Below, one piece after another: positions 16,809 through 26,320 of a stretch of 64,000 nucleotides of DNA. Numbering within the stretch: position 1 is the first letter of the stretch; each line of letters opens with the position of its first letter. This DNA comes from Hydractinia symbiolongicarpus. Lineage: Eukaryota; Cnidaria; Hydrozoa; Anthoathecata; Hydractiniidae. The position numbers and the translations under genes were made by a program. The notes beneath the pieces were generated by a model. That model saw nothing but the letters and a program-made list of their open reading frames with translations, did not search any database and was not told the origin of the DNA. The DNA lies in contig NC_079884.1 of the NCBI RefSeq assembly GCF_029227915.1, positions 16,866,001 through 16,930,000 on the forward strand, in the 5' to 3' direction.

Positions 16809-17582
16809 TCAATGTCAAACACAAATCTCTCTCATTGTATATATATACGTTTAAGGTTACTGTAAAGGAAACAATTTTTTTTTTATGTTTTTTGCAAAAA
16901 ATTCATGACATATAGAAAAAAAAATTTTCTTTTGAATGACATATTTACGGAAGCCGAGAGGGGACACCGAAAAGAAAGTCTAAAGGGAGAAAAAAGAATT
17001 TGGATCCAGAAAAGAAAATTCAAATCTCAAAAATAGAATTCGAATTCAAAAAAGAAAATTTGAATTGAAAACTAAATTTCTTTATAAACAATAAAAAAAA
17101 TTCCGATCGAGAAAATAAAATCGAAATCGAAAAAAAAAATTCACCAATCAAGAAAAGAAAAAACAAGTACAAAAAAAAAAATGGAATAAAAATATTTATA
17201 AGTAAAATTAAATGATAAGAGCATGGCACTGATCGATTTCTCCATTGTTTACACAAGTATGTCATTCTGTACGCAGTGTGGTAGGCAGTTATCTGACGAT
17301 TTATTATTTTGTACTCAATGTGGATCACGAAAAGACTTATGTACTACCTCATACAGTCCTCCAGCTACAGCAGATGAGCGAGAATTGATAGTTTATTACT
17401 TTGAGAAGCATTTCCCATACAATGCAATCGTTCTGTTTTTAAAAATATATCATAGCACATTAATGTCAACGAGAACCCTGAAACGACGATTACGAAGTCT
17501 TGGGTTGAAAAGGAGACGTAGTAATGTTAACGAGGCAGTTTTACGTAGTATAATTGAACAAGAACTACAAGGTCCAGCTGCA
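16787..17582. repeat. Right arm of the 796-bp inverted repeat
   Basis: Mirror image of 15019-15814; the arms are separated by 972 bases. It supplies the promoter, leader and first 119-120 codons of the BEL/Pao fusion at 17223. Confidence 0.9.
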
Positions 17583-20500
17583 AGGTATGGGAATCCCCAT
17601 ATTATTCTAGCTAATTACAGAAAGGAAATAAGAGATTGGCCTCAGTTAAAGTTCAACGACGCAAAAGGGTTCAGAGATTTTTTCAGTTTCTTAATAAAGT
17701 GCCAGAGCATTGTAATTGGGAGGGACTGGAATGTGTTGGATACCCCTGATACCATATGTGCTCTCGTTTCCAAGTTGCCAGGTTCTTTGACGGATCGTTG
17801 GAACCGCAAGGTTATGATAAAACGTCATAAGCACCTTTCAGAACCTAGTTTAGAGGATTTCATTGACTTTATTGAGCAGGAGTCTACCTTGATAAATGAT
17901 CCGCTATTTTCAAGGAACGCACTTAAGCAGTTTACTAACACAAAGGAAAAGTTACCTGATAAGAGGAAATCTTACAAAAGCTTTGCTATGAATACCAACT
18001 ATAGATCGTCATATGACATTAAAAAGCTGTGCCCTGCTTGTTCTGCTAAGCATGATTTAGATGACTGTAAACTGTTTCTGAGTTATACCATAGAGGACAG
18101 AAGCAAATTTCTTGGACGAAAAAGATTATGCTATGGCTGTTACGATCCAATAACCGACGAACACAACGCAAAATCCTGTCCACATCGACGCAAATGTACC
18201 ATTTGTAAAGGAAACCATCCTACTGGCTTGCATGGCTTTAGATTTAGGAAAAGAAGTGACTCCAAGGATAAGGAAGAAAACAAAGAAAGCACCGAAGAGA
18301 AGGAATCTGTTAAGAGCAATGTCACTGGATTGTCAAAATCATGCAATTCTTTAAACGTTGGTGAAGTTATCAGTCTTTGCATAGTGCCAGTAAAGGTATC
18401 ACATAAATCTACTGGTAAGAGTGTGACTACCTTAGCCATGCTGGATAATTGCAGCCAAGCTTCGTTTGTAACGACAGATCTAGTCAAGAGATTGGACGTC
18501 AGTGGTGCTGAAACATCATTAGCCATTAAAACAATTAACGGAACAGAAACTGTTAAATCTGAGGCAATAGAAGATTTGATAATTGAAGGCATTAGCACAC
18601 AATTTGAAAATACCCCGTTCATGTTACCCAAGGCATACACAAGAAGAGAACTGCCCGTAGATAAAGATGATATAGCAACTACCGATAAGTTATCTCAATG
18701 GAAATACTTGGAACCGGTTTATCCACACTTTAGAATCCAGAAGTTTGATGTTGACTTGTTGATTGGCGCAAATTGTGCAAAGGCACTTGAACCAGTGGAT
18801 GTGCTGCCCAGTCAAGATGGTGGCCCATATGCATACCGAACCATACTTGGATGGTGCATTGTAGGACCAATCAAGTCAGAAGGTAAAAATAATTATTCTA
18901 TCAAATCTTGTCATAAAATTGCTGTGAACGACATAGGAAACAACGGAATTGCTAAGCATCATTTTGAATCAAAAAGTAGTGTGAAAGAAACTCATATTAG
19001 TAACATGCTTGAAAAGTTGTACCTTTCAGATTTTACGGAGGCAAGATTGTCGCCTCGCAGCAACATAGAATTTAATCTAGAAGAAATGTCAATAGAAGAT
19101 AAAACATTTCTAACCATAATGGAGTCAAAAGCAGGCAAGGTTGGAAGTCATTATGAACTGCCTTTGCCATTCCGAAACAAAGACTTGTTGATGCCTGACA
19201 ACAGAAACGTTGTGCTGAGAAGACTGATGCATTTAAAGGAAAGATTTATACGAAATCCGAAATTCCTAGCTGAATACCAAAGGTTCATGAAGAACATCAT
19301 AGATAAAGGTTATGCAAGAAAAGCCGTGCTACCTGCATCTCCTGGAAAGTCTTGGTATATCCCCCATCATGCAGTTTATAATGAAAAGAAGAATAAGATC
19401 AGAGTAGTCTTCGATTGTGGAGCAGAATACCATGGTAGATCATTAAACAAGGAATTGATCCCTGGACCAGACTTTACCAACCATCTTATAGGTGTGCTTA
19501 ACAGATTTAGAGAAGGAATCATAGCAGTCATGGCTGACATCGAATCTATGTACTTCCAGGTGTTTGTAACGGAACACCAAAGATCGTTTCAGAGAATTCT
19601 TTGGTGGGACAAAAGCGATAAAGAAATGACCAAACCAGTTGAATACGAAATGAATGTCCACATCTTTGGAGCGACTTCGTCTGCGAGTTGTAGCAATTAT
19701 GCCTTGAAGAAAACTGCCTTAGATAATCAAGGCAAATTTGGAACTGATGCAGCGGAAACGTTATTGAAGAATTTTTATGTCGATGACATGCTGAAGTCAA
19801 AAGATAATCTTGGTGAGACCATTTCGTTAATGAAAAACGTCACTTCTATGTGTAAGGCGGGAGGTTTTAGGTTAACAAAATTTGTCAGCAATAATAAAGA
19901 AGTGTTATTGTCTATACCTGAAGATGATCGGAAAACGGGGTTTACTGATTGTGAATTATTGTCTGGAGATACGGATCTGCCGTCCGATAGTACGTTAGGT
20001 ATCACATGGGATATCGAAATGGATTGCTTCAAATTTAAGATCGAACTGAAAAAGACGCCCTACAGCAGAAGAGGTATGCTTTCTATGTTGAGCACGTTGT
20101 ACGATCCTTTGGGATTTTTAGCTCCATTTCTAGTCAGAGGAAAAATAATCCTTCAAGAACTGTGCAGCATGAGCCTAAATTGGGATGACCCAGTTCCTGA
20201 AGACAATTGTAATGACTGGAACAGATGGAAAGACTGTATCCAGCCTCTTGAAGGATTTAGAATACCGCGATGCTTCAAGCCCAAAAAATTTGGTAAGATT
20301 GTTCATTCCTCGATCCACTACTTTTCTGATGCATCAGAGTTTGCATATGGCCAAGCTACGTACCTAAGAATAGTAAATGAAAGTGGCAGAGTACATGTTT
20401 GCTTGGTTATGGGTAAGGCAAGAGTCGCTCCTTTGAAATTCGTATCTATGCCTCGATTAGAATTAACAGCAGCTACTTTGTCTGTTAAGATAGCTTCTTT

Positions 20501-22379
20501 GTTGAGACAAGAATTGCGACTACTATGTATTAATGAATATTTTTGGACTGATAGTCAAGTCGTCTTAGGATATCTAAAGAATCAAACGAAAAGATTCAAA
20601 GTTTTTGTGGCTAATAGAATCGAGATTATCAGAAGCAACAGCAAAATCGACGACTGGAATTATGTACCGTCGAACGAAAATCCGGCCGACATAGCGTCAA
20701 GAGGATCAGATGCTTCCAAAGACAAACAAGTTAAAATGTGGTTTAGAGGACCAGAGTTCTTGTGGAATGATCAGTCTAGTTGGAAACTATCCAAACACGC
20801 TGCAGAAGTAGACGAAAACGACCCGGAGGTTAAGAAAGTGAAAGTAAACGCTTGCCTAGTCACAAATGATCTGATGAGTACGCTTGAAGAACGCATGTCT
20901 TGCTGGAAGAAAATAAAGCGTGTAATGGCGTGGATCCTTCTGTTTGCAGATAGAATCAAAACGATAAAACCCGGCGATGCATCCACGAAAGGTATCATCG
21001 ACGTAGAACGATTGAAATGCGCTGAAAGAAAAATCATGCAACTGACTCAAGAAAAATATTTCGAAACGGAATTGCGAAATTTGTTGTCTGGGAAAATCAA
21101 TGTTAAAAACAAATTGTCGAAACTTAATCCCTTTGTTGATTCACAAGGCCTGTTAAGAGTAGGAGGAAGAATCGAACGATCTGGGCTAGATAAAGAACAT
21201 GTGCATCCTATCATCATGCCGAAAGATAGCCAGACATCCATGTTGATTATTCGATATTGCCATCAGAACGTCGCGCATGCGGGCAGAGGAATAACCATCA
21301 ACAAAGTACGAAGTTATGGGATTTGGATCGTGAATATAAATGCTTTAACACGAAAGGTCATTCATAAGTGCACCATATGTAGGAGTTTAAGAGGACGTGC
21401 TGGAGAGCAAAAGATGGCCGATTTGCCAAAAGAAAGGTTCAACGAAGCACCACCATTCAGTTATTGCGGATTAGATTGTTTTGGTCCATTCTTGATCAAG
21501 GTAAGGAGAAGCGAGATGAAAAGGTATGGTGTATTGTTTACATGTTTGTCTAGCAGAGCTGTACACATTGAAATCGCAAGCAGTTTAGAAACTGATACGT
21601 TTATTTTGGCCCTTCGTCGCTTTGTTGGCAGAAGAGGAAACGTAAGGTATCTAAGATCTGATCATGGGAGTAACTTCGTTGGAAGTGATAATGAATTAAA
21701 ACGAGCTTTTTTAGAAATGGATCATGAAAAAATCAAGTTTTTTCTAAACGAGTTAAACGCTGATTGGATATGGAACTTCAATCCACCAGCAGCCAGTCAC
21801 ATGGGAGGAGTCTGGGAGAGGCAGATAAGATCAGCCAGACAAATTCTAACCTCATTGCTAAAGACCCACGGTTCAAGTTTAGATGATGAATCATTAAACA
21901 CCCTCCTCATTGAAACGGAAGCCATATTAAACTCAAGACCCCTAACAGTCGATACCCTCAGTGACACGAATAGCTTCATACCAATATCTCCATCAAATAT
22001 CTTGACAATGAAGTCAGATGTCGTGTTGCCACCACCGGGAGAATTTCCGAAACCTGATGTTTATTCGAGGAAAAGATGGCGTAGAGTTCAACACATAGCA
22101 AATGAATTCTGGATTAGATGGAGAAAGGAATTTCTTTCAACCCTTCAGGAACGTCGACGTTGGAACACGATTAAACGTAATTTTGAGGTTGGAGACATCG
22201 TCATATTAAAAGACTCAACCATGTTTACTGTTCGAAATCGTTGGCCGTTAGCAAGAATTGTGAGCGTCGTGTCAGATAAGCATGGAATAGTGAGAATTGT
22301 GAACATTCGAATGAGCGGATCTCGAGTCGTAATGCAACGGCCGATATCAAAGGTAGTTTTGCTTCTGGAAAACGAATAG
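17223..22379 (+). CDS. pol: BEL/Pao-type Pol polyprotein fused in frame to the zinc-ribbon cassette
   Basis: 1718 residues without a stop. Residues 1-119 equal the zinc-ribbon N-terminus of the 15378 transposase (C16, C19, C30, C33). From residue 120 it is BEL/Pao: a Gag remnant, zinc-knuckle-like Cys/His segments (CYGCYDPITDEHNAKSCPH, CTICKGNHP), retropepsin-like AMLDNCSQASFVT near 404, RT with MADIESMYFQV near 770 and FYVDDMLKS near 853, RNase H YFSDASEFAYGQ near 1034, H2C2 integrase finger near 1345-1385, integrase core Asp (GLDCFGPF), Asp (LRSDHGSNF) and Glu (GVWERQIRSAR) between about 1416 and 1530, and a DUF5641-like tail. The amino end of Gag and the 5' LTR are absent, replaced at 17582/17583. 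Confidence 0.85.
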   Translation: MALIDFSIVYTSMSFCTQCGRQLSDDLLFCTQCGSRKDLCTTSYSPPATADERELIVYYFEKHFPYNAIVLFLKIYHSTLMSTRTLKRRLRSLGLKRRRSNVNEAVLRSIIEQELQGPAARYGNPHIILANYRKEIRDWPQLKFNDAKGFRDFFSFLIKCQSIVIGRDWNVLDTPDTICALVSKLPGSLTDRWNRKVMIKRHKHLSEPSLEDFIDFIEQESTLINDPLFSRNALKQFTNTKEKLPDKRKSYKSFAMNTNYRSSYDIKKLCPACSAKHDLDDCKLFLSYTIEDRSKFLGRKRLCYGCYDPITDEHNAKSCPHRRKCTICKGNHPTGLHGFRFRKRSDSKDKEENKESTEEKESVKSNVTGLSKSCNSLNVGEVISLCIVPVKVSHKSTGKSVTTLAMLDNCSQASFVTTDLVKRLDVSGAETSLAIKTINGTETVKSEAIEDLIIEGISTQFENTPFMLPKAYTRRELPVDKDDIATTDKLSQWKYLEPVYPHFRIQKFDVDLLIGANCAKALEPVDVLPSQDGGPYAYRTILGWCIVGPIKSEGKNNYSIKSCHKIAVNDIGNNGIAKHHFESKSSVKETHISNMLEKLYLSDFTEARLSPRSNIEFNLEEMSIEDKTFLTIMESKAGKVGSHYELPLPFRNKDLLMPDNRNVVLRRLMHLKERFIRNPKFLAEYQRFMKNIIDKGYARKAVLPASPGKSWYIPHHAVYNEKKNKIRVVFDCGAEYHGRSLNKELIPGPDFTNHLIGVLNRFREGIIAVMADIESMYFQVFVTEHQRSFQRILWWDKSDKEMTKPVEYEMNVHIFGATSSASCSNYALKKTALDNQGKFGTDAAETLLKNFYVDDMLKSKDNLGETISLMKNVTSMCKAGGFRLTKFVSNNKEVLLSIPEDDRKTGFTDCELLSGDTDLPSDSTLGITWDIEMDCFKFKIELKKTPYSRRGMLSMLSTLYDPLGFLAPFLVRGKIILQELCSMSLNWDDPVPEDNCNDWNRWKDCIQPLEGFRIPRCFKPKKFGKIVHSSIHYFSDASEFAYGQATYLRIVNESGRVHVCLVMGKARVAPLKFVSMPRLELTAATLSVKIASLLRQELRLLCINEYFWTDSQVVLGYLKNQTKRFKVFVANRIEIIRSNSKIDDWNYVPSNENPADIASRGSDASKDKQVKMWFRGPEFLWNDQSSWKLSKHAAEVDENDPEVKKVKVNACLVTNDLMSTLEERMSCWKKIKRVMAWILLFADRIKTIKPGDASTKGIIDVERLKCAERKIMQLTQEKYFETELRNLLSGKINVKNKLSKLNPFVDSQGLLRVGGRIERSGLDKEHVHPIIMPKDSQTSMLIIRYCHQNVAHAGRGITINKVRSYGIWIVNINALTRKVIHKCTICRSLRGRAGEQKMADLPKERFNEAPPFSYCGLDCFGPFLIKVRRSEMKRYGVLFTCLSSRAVHIEIASSLETDTFILALRRFVGRRGNVRYLRSDHGSNFVGSDNELKRAFLEMDHEKIKFFLNELNADWIWNFNPPAASHMGGVWERQIRSARQILTSLLKTHGSSLDDESLNTLLIETEAILNSRPLTVDTLSDTNSFIPISPSNILTMKSDVVLPPPGEFPKPDVYSRKRWRRVQHIANEFWIRWRKEFLSTLQERRRWNTIKRNFEVGDIVILKDSTMFTVRNRWPLARIVSVVSDKHGIVRIVNIRMSGSRVVMQRPISKVVLLLENE

Positions 22380-22409
22380 TCCGATTCCCGACGAGGAGCC
22401 ATTAGGTCA

Positions 22410-22980
22410 TGTTGTATGCACGAACATGAGAGGAGCCATGTGTTCCTGCCGTATTGAAATTTATATTTGTTATGTAATTTGTGTTGTCCTTGTGTTGTCC
22501 CGTTTGTGCTCTGCTGTAGAGTTCGCTCTGCGGTGGAGTACGAGATGCATTATATTCGTTAGTTTTGTGTTGTGATGTCCCGTGTTAATTATGTAAAAGA
22601 ATGATTGTAATTTTGGTACTATTTTTAGTTAAATTTTCCCCTTGAGTCTGTTTTGTTTTGCACATCTTGCACATCCTTTTTCTGTGCTAGCAGTCTTCAG
22701 CATGTAGCGACAAGGTCGGACATAAACTTCAGGAATACATTCGCTGTTGAGTGAATTAGTAATTTATATTCGCATATCACAGGAGTTGTCCTGTATCTCA
22801 GTTACATTATCAGTTGTTTTCTCTCACTTGTAGTTGGCTTGGCTTACGCCACTATATTTCTAGTAAGTGTTTATTTCTTATTATATTTTATGTCATCTTA
22901 CATGTGTAATTTGTTGCTTAAATTTCGTCTTGTAATTTTATTGTTTAGCGAGTAAGATTATTAACTACTCCGTTGGAATC
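22410..22980 (+). repeat. Probable 3' LTR of the BEL/Pao element
   Basis: The stretch after the Pol stop starts with TGTTGTATG close behind a purine-rich GACGAGGAGCC tract, and runs to the break point inside the HECT pseudogene. It is non-coding. No second LTR is available for comparison, so both borders are approximate. Confidence 0.5.
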
Positions 22981-22984
22981 GTGT

Positions 22985-23910
22985 CTATAATTTCCAAGCA
23001 CCTACAAGTGGCCCACCACCATCTTGTGCTTCTTCACCAATTAATGTAATTGTAAACGGTTTAACACCTTCACGATATAAACGTTGTAATTTCTCTAATG
23101 TGTCAAGCCAAATTTTTCTCCGCCTCACTGAAAGCTCCACAGTTCCAACTATTTTTAGAGATGCCTCCAAGTTTTCAAGTTTGTCTGTTAAAGATGGTTC
23201 ATTGTCAATATAATTTTCAATTGAATGGATGTTGTTATCAAATGTAGGAAATGCACTGTGTGTACTGTTATACTCAGTTGAAGGGATAGAACTGCAACTG
23301 TGTCCATCATTAAGTAAACCGAATGGATCATCTACATCGTCAATTGTTGTCAAAAAATTGTAGGCATTATCGACTCTTGTGGACGTATTTTCTTCATTGA
23401 TGTAATCAATTTTGTCACTTTTTTTGCTATTATGATAAAATTGTGATGACAAACACAGGTAAAATAAAATTTGGGAATATGGTTTACAAAGGTCTTCCTT
23501 GTAGTCATTTAATTTAAAAGAAACACTTTTACCAGGCATACAGGCATACAGGCCGAACAACTCTCATCTCTCCGTACTCATCCCGCATGGCTATGCCCAC
23601 ATTAATAATCACCGATTTTTTTAATTCTTTTGAACTGTTCTTCTGCTTATTATTTGTTCCCATCATAGAAGCAGATGATGGTTTTGCTAATGTTGTTGTT
23701 GATGATATACTGTCTCTTTTTTGTACCAGGCTTGAAGAAGGTCTGTCTGTATTTTTCTCGACTCTCGGTAAAACTATTCAAAGGCATCGTATTCGATGGA
23801 GTACAAGATGTATCGTTTTCTGATGTTCTAGCGCCACATTTCCCACAAAAAGTATGCTCTGTTTTGACTTCACATCCACACGCTACACAGTACGCCATTT
23901 TTATCTGCAA
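22985..23910 (-). pseudogene. Zinc-ribbon/HECT ubiquitin-ligase-like gene, truncated
   Basis: The N-terminus MAYCVACGCEV...FCGKCGART is a zinc ribbon of the same type as in the 15378 and 17223 genes. It is followed by a basic linker and a middle domain (VIINVGIAMRDEYG, then FKLNDYKEDLCKPYSQ). The C-terminus reaches the start of a HECT domain: VRRRKIWLDTLEKLQ and TLIGEEAQDGGGPL, matching the usual RR..W.D.......FVGEEA.D.GGP pattern. The catalytic HECT lobe is missing because the frame ends at 22985, where the BEL/Pao LTR begins. Frameshifts occur near 23650 and near 23550, the latter at a short duplication of CCTGTATG. In cnidarians such genes resemble G2E3-like ligases. Confidence 0.65.
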
Positions 23911-23934
23911 TCAATGTTTTGGTACAAAATAACA

Positions 23935-24120
23935 CGTCAACCGAAATTAATTAATACTTCTTTTTTAATTTTCTTCTCAAACCTTTTTCTTTTTCTCCGA
24001 TATTTATGCTTTCTTTTGAATTTTCTTTTCTCGATTTGAATTATCTTTTCTCGATTTGAATTTTCTTTTCTTGATTTCGATTTCTTTTTTTCAGTGTCCC
24101 TTCTCGGCTTCCGTACATAT
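23935..24120 (-). promoter_or_regulatory. Leader of the HECT gene related to the zinc-ribbon cassette leader
   Basis: Contains the same GAAAAGAAAATTCAAATC-type runs and the landmark CAGTGTCCCTTCTCGGCTTCCG, matching CGGTGTCCCCTCTCGGCTTCCG in the 796-bp inverted repeat at a similar distance from the start codon. Further upstream, TTTCCTTTACAGTAAC at 24765 also matches the repeat arm (15730). The homology therefore covers promoter plus first coding segment. Confidence 0.6.
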
Positions 24121-24339
24121 TTTATATTCCGTGAAAATATTTGGAACATCCCTTTTTTCTGGAAAAATCCTTTTCAGAAGTGTTACATCCTTCACACCTT
24201 TGAAAAAATATGTGCAAAATGAGTTGAGCATATTTTTTGTAAACATTATGCATGATATGGAACTCCCGTATAAATATATGCATAATAATATTTTTTAGAT
24301 AGTTTACTTTCACTATCGAATTAAAAAAAATCAATGCAC

Positions 24340-24486
24340 AAAAGGTTCCCGGATTTTTTTGTATAAATTACTGATTAGCGAATTATGACGACAGAAAGAA
24401 AAAAATATGCATTTTTTTGAATGATTATATATAATTACAAATAATTTCATAACGACGTTATTAGAAAAAAAAACCGGGAACCTTTT
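24340..24486. mobile_element. 147-bp MITE with AAAAGGTTCCCGG terminal inverted repeats
   Basis: AAAAGGTTCCCGG at 24340-24352 and its exact complement CCGGGAACCTTTT at 24474-24486, with the inner bases also complementary (ATTTTTTT / AAAAAAAA). No coding capacity. The flanks show no clear target-site duplication. Confidence 0.6.
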
Positions 24487-24819
24487 TGAATTTAATTTAT
24501 GCTGAATATAATGGTGCGAAAACGAGAAGTCTGCGACCACGCGTTCGGAAAAAGAAGCCATTTGAAAACGTACGGTGATAAAAAATTGGTGTGTGTTTAT
24601 TTCATTATATTTTCTTTTTGGAAAATTAACATCTCACGAAAATAGCACCATCAAAAAAGTCTTTCATCAAGCATTCAAAAACAAAAAAACATAAAAAAAA
24701 ATATAAAAGTATTGATTAATGATAAGGGTTTTTCTGAGACTACTCATAAAGTGAGTTTTTTCCTTTACAGTAACTTAAATCAGTTAGTTGATTGCAAACC
24801 CCGCCAAATGTGGACACAA

Positions 24820-26320
24820 AATGTAAAAAACAAACAATAAATTGTGCCTATAGTAGAAATTTTTATCTAAGGTGTAAAAAAGGGATTGCAAGGATAAATT
24901 GTAATGCAACAAAACGTTTTTTGATGTATTGCATACGGTCCTTCCTCACTAAACTTTAGACAAAATGTCAACAACAAAAAACACGATATTTACACCCGGA
25001 ATTAATAAAAATCAGTCCTTTTAGCAACTTGCATGCTGTTTTATCATCAATAAAGTTAAACAAAATTTCAAATCTCAGATTATTCTGTCACAAATGTTTT
25101 CATAAAATATATATAAAAGTCATAATGACTGATGTTAAACAAACAACATCAATCAATCTATAAGTTAATTTTATGTATATTATTGGTACCAAATTTGCAA
25201 CACAAAATACAAATTCTAAATAATACTAAAATCTTTTATTTTGGTCCTGCGCATACCGACAATCTCCCACAAAAATTTAATCAAAATGTAAAAGATGAGA
25301 GGTAACGGCAAAATCAAAGTTTGCAAAATTTAATTATTTTGGTACATATATCTACTGCATATGCCCTCTAAAACAATATTTTGATCCAAAACGCCAAAGA
25401 AAAACAGTTTGCAACAAAAATCAGTTATTTCGATGATACTGCATACACTCTTTCCCCACAAAAACTTCACAAACTGTAAAAAAAGAATGGTTGTAGGAAG
25501 TGCTTCTGATACAACAAAAATCAGTTTTTTTGACATTTTGCATTACCCATTCAATCTTACACAAAATTTCAAAAAACCATGATTTGCAACACATCAAATT
25601 TAAATCGAGAAGGATCAGTCATTTCGGTATATTGCACAGAGTCCTCCCCGATAAGAATTTATACAAAATTATAGACAACACAGCTTGCAAGGCTTAAATC
25701 GAATTCTTCTTCTGTGTATGTATGATCCTTCCTCGCAAAATTAACATAAAATATCAAAAAGTTTCAGATATAACATCTAACACAACAAAAATCAGATCTA
25801 TCAGTATATGTCATGCCATTGTCTTCCACAAAATGTTTCCCCCTAAAGTTTCGCAGGCACAGCCTGTAAATTAAAAACAACTAAGATCAGGTAGTTTGGT
25901 CTATTTCATACCATTCTGTCCCAAATAAATTATATATATATAATGTAAAAATTGAGTGGTAAAACAGAAATTTGCAAAATTCCATTTTTTATATGCATAT
26001 ATTGTATATTATATGCCTTCTACAACAATAAGTTAATTCAAAATGTCAAAAATAAGAAAAAATAGCTCACAAAGAGTAAAAATTGGAATCAACAAAGTAG
26101 CTCTTTTGGTGTATTAAATATGGCCATAAGCACAAAAGTTTACACTAAATGTAAAAAAATGGTTGTGTTTAGTAATTCTAAATTAAGAAAAGTCAGTTCT
26201 TTTAGCATGCTGATTTATGTATTTGCCCACAAACTCTTACATGAAAATGTCAAAGGCACAATTTCAAACAATTGTGGTTTTGACAAATTTACATTTAAAA
26301 AATAGGTAATTTCTGAACTT
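24820..26320. repeat. Strongly diverged tandem array, no gene
   Basis: The phrase order AAAATCAGTTNTTT, GGTATATTGCATAC, CCTTCCCCACAAAA, ACAAAATGTNAAAAA recurs at roughly 110-150 base intervals (for example near 25005, 25420, 25515, 25615, 25785). The copies are too diverged for an exact period by eye. No open frame of note. Confidence 0.6.

Noticed and set aside
22410-22980. Coding gene after the BEL/Pao Pol stop
   Set aside because: No frame longer than a few dozen codons; position and start fit an LTR better.
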